NCBI RefSeq assembly: GCF_001043975.1
Contig: NZ_LABY01000063.1
Span: forward strand, 1 to 64,000
Origin: Methylobacterium variabile
GTDB lineage: Bacteria; Pseudomonadota; Alphaproteobacteria; Rhizobiales; Beijerinckiaceae
Length of the DNA: 64,000 bases
Direction of reading: 5' to 3'
A program made the translations under genes and the position numbers. Of this stretch, positions 62,496-64,000 are shown piece after piece. Under the pieces are notes generated by a model. The model was given only the letters and a program-made list of their open reading frames with translations. It made no database searches and had not been told where the DNA came from. The first letter of the stretch is position 1, and the number at the start of each line of letters is the position of its first letter.

Positions 62496-63821
62496 ATGGG
62501 GGTTTTCACGGAGCCGGCGCACCGCGCCGACGACGCTGGCCGACTCGTGCCCGAGACGGGCACCGACACCATCCGCTGGCTGCACGCCCGCGAGGGCCAC
62601 CAATCCCGAGCCCGCGGTCGCACCACGGTGGCTGCCTCACTGACGCGCAAGGCCGCTGCGGCCCTCGCGGTCGGCGTCGCCTTCGCGGCCTGCCTGCCGC
62701 AGGACGCCTTCGCCCCCGCCGCGGAGGCGCATGACCGGATCGACTTCACGGCACCGCGCCCGCCCGTGGCCTCCCGCGGCGTCTCGCCGGACTGGACCGG
62801 CCCGGCCCTGATCGAGGAGACGCCGAGCACCACGGCACTGATCCGCGACGACCTCGCGCGCCTGCAGCAGGAGACCCGGCAGGAGGAGTCCCGGCCGGAC
62901 ACCGCGCAGGAGATCCGGGGCGATCAGGCCAGCGGTGACCAGGAGAGCGGTGACGAGGACCTGCCGGGCGAGGCGTCGGCCGCGCCTGAGACCATCCACC
63001 TCGAGACCGTTCGGGTGGACGCCATGCGCCTGCCCTCCATGCCCCTGGAGCCGGCGCGCCTCGAGCCCGCACCGGTCGCCCATCCGGAGGAGACGGCGGA
63101 CGGGCTGGTGATCTTCGGCGACAAGAAGGTGCCGCGGGTGCTGGTCGAGGCCATCGTGCGGGCCGCCCGGGAGACCGAGGTCGACCCCGTCTACCTGATG
63201 GCGCTCGCCGACAAGGAATCGAGCTTCCAGCCCAGCGTGCGCGCCTCGACCTCGACGGCCGAGGGGCTGTTCCAGTTCCTGACCGGGACCTGGCTCGAGC
63301 TGCTGCGCAGCTTCGGCGCCAAGCACGGCTTCGCGGCGGAAGCCGGCCTGATCGAGCGGCGCGGCGGCACCCTCGTCGTGCTGGGCGAGGCCGACCGGCG
63401 GCGGGTCCTCGCCCTGCGGCGAGACCCCTACGCGGCGAGCCTGATGGCCGGGGAGATGATGAAGCGGGACCGGACGCGGGTCGAGCAGCGCCTCGGGCGC
63501 GACCTGACGATGACCGAGTGCTACTTCGCCCACTTCCTGGGCGCCGCGAGCGCCGGCAAGTTCATGGAACTGACTGCCGAGAAGCCGCACCAGCCGGCCC
63601 AGGCCTCGTTCCGGGCCGCCGCAAAAGCGAATCGCAGCCTGTTCTTCCGCCGCGAGGGGAAGAAGACGCGCAGCCTGACGGTCGCCGAGGTGTACGACCG
63701 CCTCGACGGCATGATCGATCAGCGCCTCGACCTGTATCAGCCGGTCGTGGCGATCGCGGAGCGCATCGATACCCGCAGGCCGAGCGACGCTCCGCCTGCG
63801 GCCCTGAGCCAGCTCCCCTGA
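62496..63821 (+). CDS. Lytic transglycosylase (SLT domain) with long N-terminal extension
   Basis: The 441-residue protein has a cytosolic or leader tail (about 45 residues) and a hydrophobic stretch (AAAALAVGVAFAACLPQDAF, about residues 53-72) acting as signal or anchor. A disordered Glu/Pro-rich linker (about 75-205) follows, then the SLT core: YLMALADKESSFQPSVRAST with the catalytic Glu of the ES motif, TAEGLFQFLTGTWLELL and ECYFAHFLGAASAGKFM. It would cleave glycan strands of peptidoglycan in the periplasm. The start at 62496 has AAGGTTGGAG. After the stop, 63822-64000 shows no complete gene. Confidence 0.85.
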   Translation: MGVFTEPAHRADDAGRLVPETGTDTIRWLHAREGHQSRARGRTTVAASLTRKAAAALAVGVAFAACLPQDAFAPAAEAHDRIDFTAPRPPVASRGVSPDWTGPALIEETPSTTALIRDDLARLQQETRQEESRPDTAQEIRGDQASGDQESGDEDLPGEASAAPETIHLETVRVDAMRLPSMPLEPARLEPAPVAHPEETADGLVIFGDKKVPRVLVEAIVRAARETEVDPVYLMALADKESSFQPSVRASTSTAEGLFQFLTGTWLELLRSFGAKHGFAAEAGLIERRGGTLVVLGEADRRRVLALRRDPYAASLMAGEMMKRDRTRVEQRLGRDLTMTECYFAHFLGAASAGKFMELTAEKPHQPAQASFRAAAKANRSLFFRREGKKTRSLTVAEVYDRLDGMIDQRLDLYQPVVAIAERIDTRRPSDAPPAALSQLP

Positions 63822-64000
63822 GGCCGGATTGAGCGAAGCGGCCGGTCGAGGAGGACGCGCGGGAAGGACGGGCCTGCGCGTCGGGACACTGCAACAACGG
63901 CGTGCGGGCCGGGCGGTTCCGGCTCGATCAAGGATTTTTTAAGCGATCGTCCGGACGGCACCGGGAGCGGGCCGGTGGCGCGCCGCCATCCGAACGGAAG

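Noticed and set aside
62171..62902. N-terminal extension of the inositol-phosphate synthase frame to 62902
   Set aside because: The added residues lie antisense to the transglycosylase gene, have non-protein-like composition, and the enzyme family starts at MSMQPGRRLGVAF.

Overview
This window is a GC-rich (roughly 70%) alphaproteobacterial chromosome segment. Its gene content (polyhydroxyalkanoate-associated protein, DUF4424 protein, alphaproteobacterial argG/leuB/asd, part of a cobalamin-binding radical SAM protein) best fits Methylobacterium or a close relative. That is an inference from protein character; no rRNA or tRNA gene is visible to fix the taxon.

Layout. (1) 1-1440: 3' end of a radical SAM gene, a PHA-system protein, a strong hairpin and a 30-residue membrane peptide. 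(2) 1439-16428: a secretion locus. It holds two complete inner-membrane type I secretion pairs (ABC plus HlyD), facing two divergent signal-peptide-less extracellular proteins: a 455-residue protein with a CBM60-like C-terminus, and a 1739-residue protein with a dimethylformamidase-like domain followed by nearly identical 786-bp repeats. (3) 16740-19570: an AT-rich island with one 750-residue glycosyltransferase/NUDIX-like fusion. (4) 19581-35000: mostly housekeeping genes (argG, mtgA, ispA, leuB, a LOG-family protein, asd, an aldehyde dehydrogenase, an M20 amidohydrolase), with two copies of a palindromic dispersed repeat. (5) 35080-40859: a complete dipeptide-type ABC importer operon. (6) 40949-44661: a lower-GC, four-gene, translationally coupled cassette on the minus strand: helical unknown, QueC/QatC-like PP-loop enzyme, XRE-ImmA/IrrE protease and PIN-like nuclease. 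It looks like an uncharacterised defence or toxin-antitoxin-like system and ends beside a truncated sugar-ABC permease. (7) 45267-52304: a branched-chain/amide-type binding protein, a copper P-type ATPase, a DUF1007 protein, a PhoR-like kinase and a YbhN-like membrane protein. (8) 52474-62170: a nine-gene minus-strand cluster starting with inositol-phosphate synthase: HD protein, methyltransferase, Gfo/Idh oxidoreductase, divergent YcaO, sugar isomerase, GT4, PIG-L deacetylase and a uracil-DNA-glycosylase-like protein. (9) 62496-63821: a lytic transglycosylase.

The two most promising undescribed systems are the QueC-like/XRE-protease/PIN cassette and the inositol-YcaO-GT4-deacetylase cluster. 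The latter resembles the first half of mycothiol synthesis (inositol phosphate, glycosylation, deacetylation) but has different downstream chemistry, so it probably makes an unknown inositol-linked small molecule. All calls come from reading the sequence; no database search was run.
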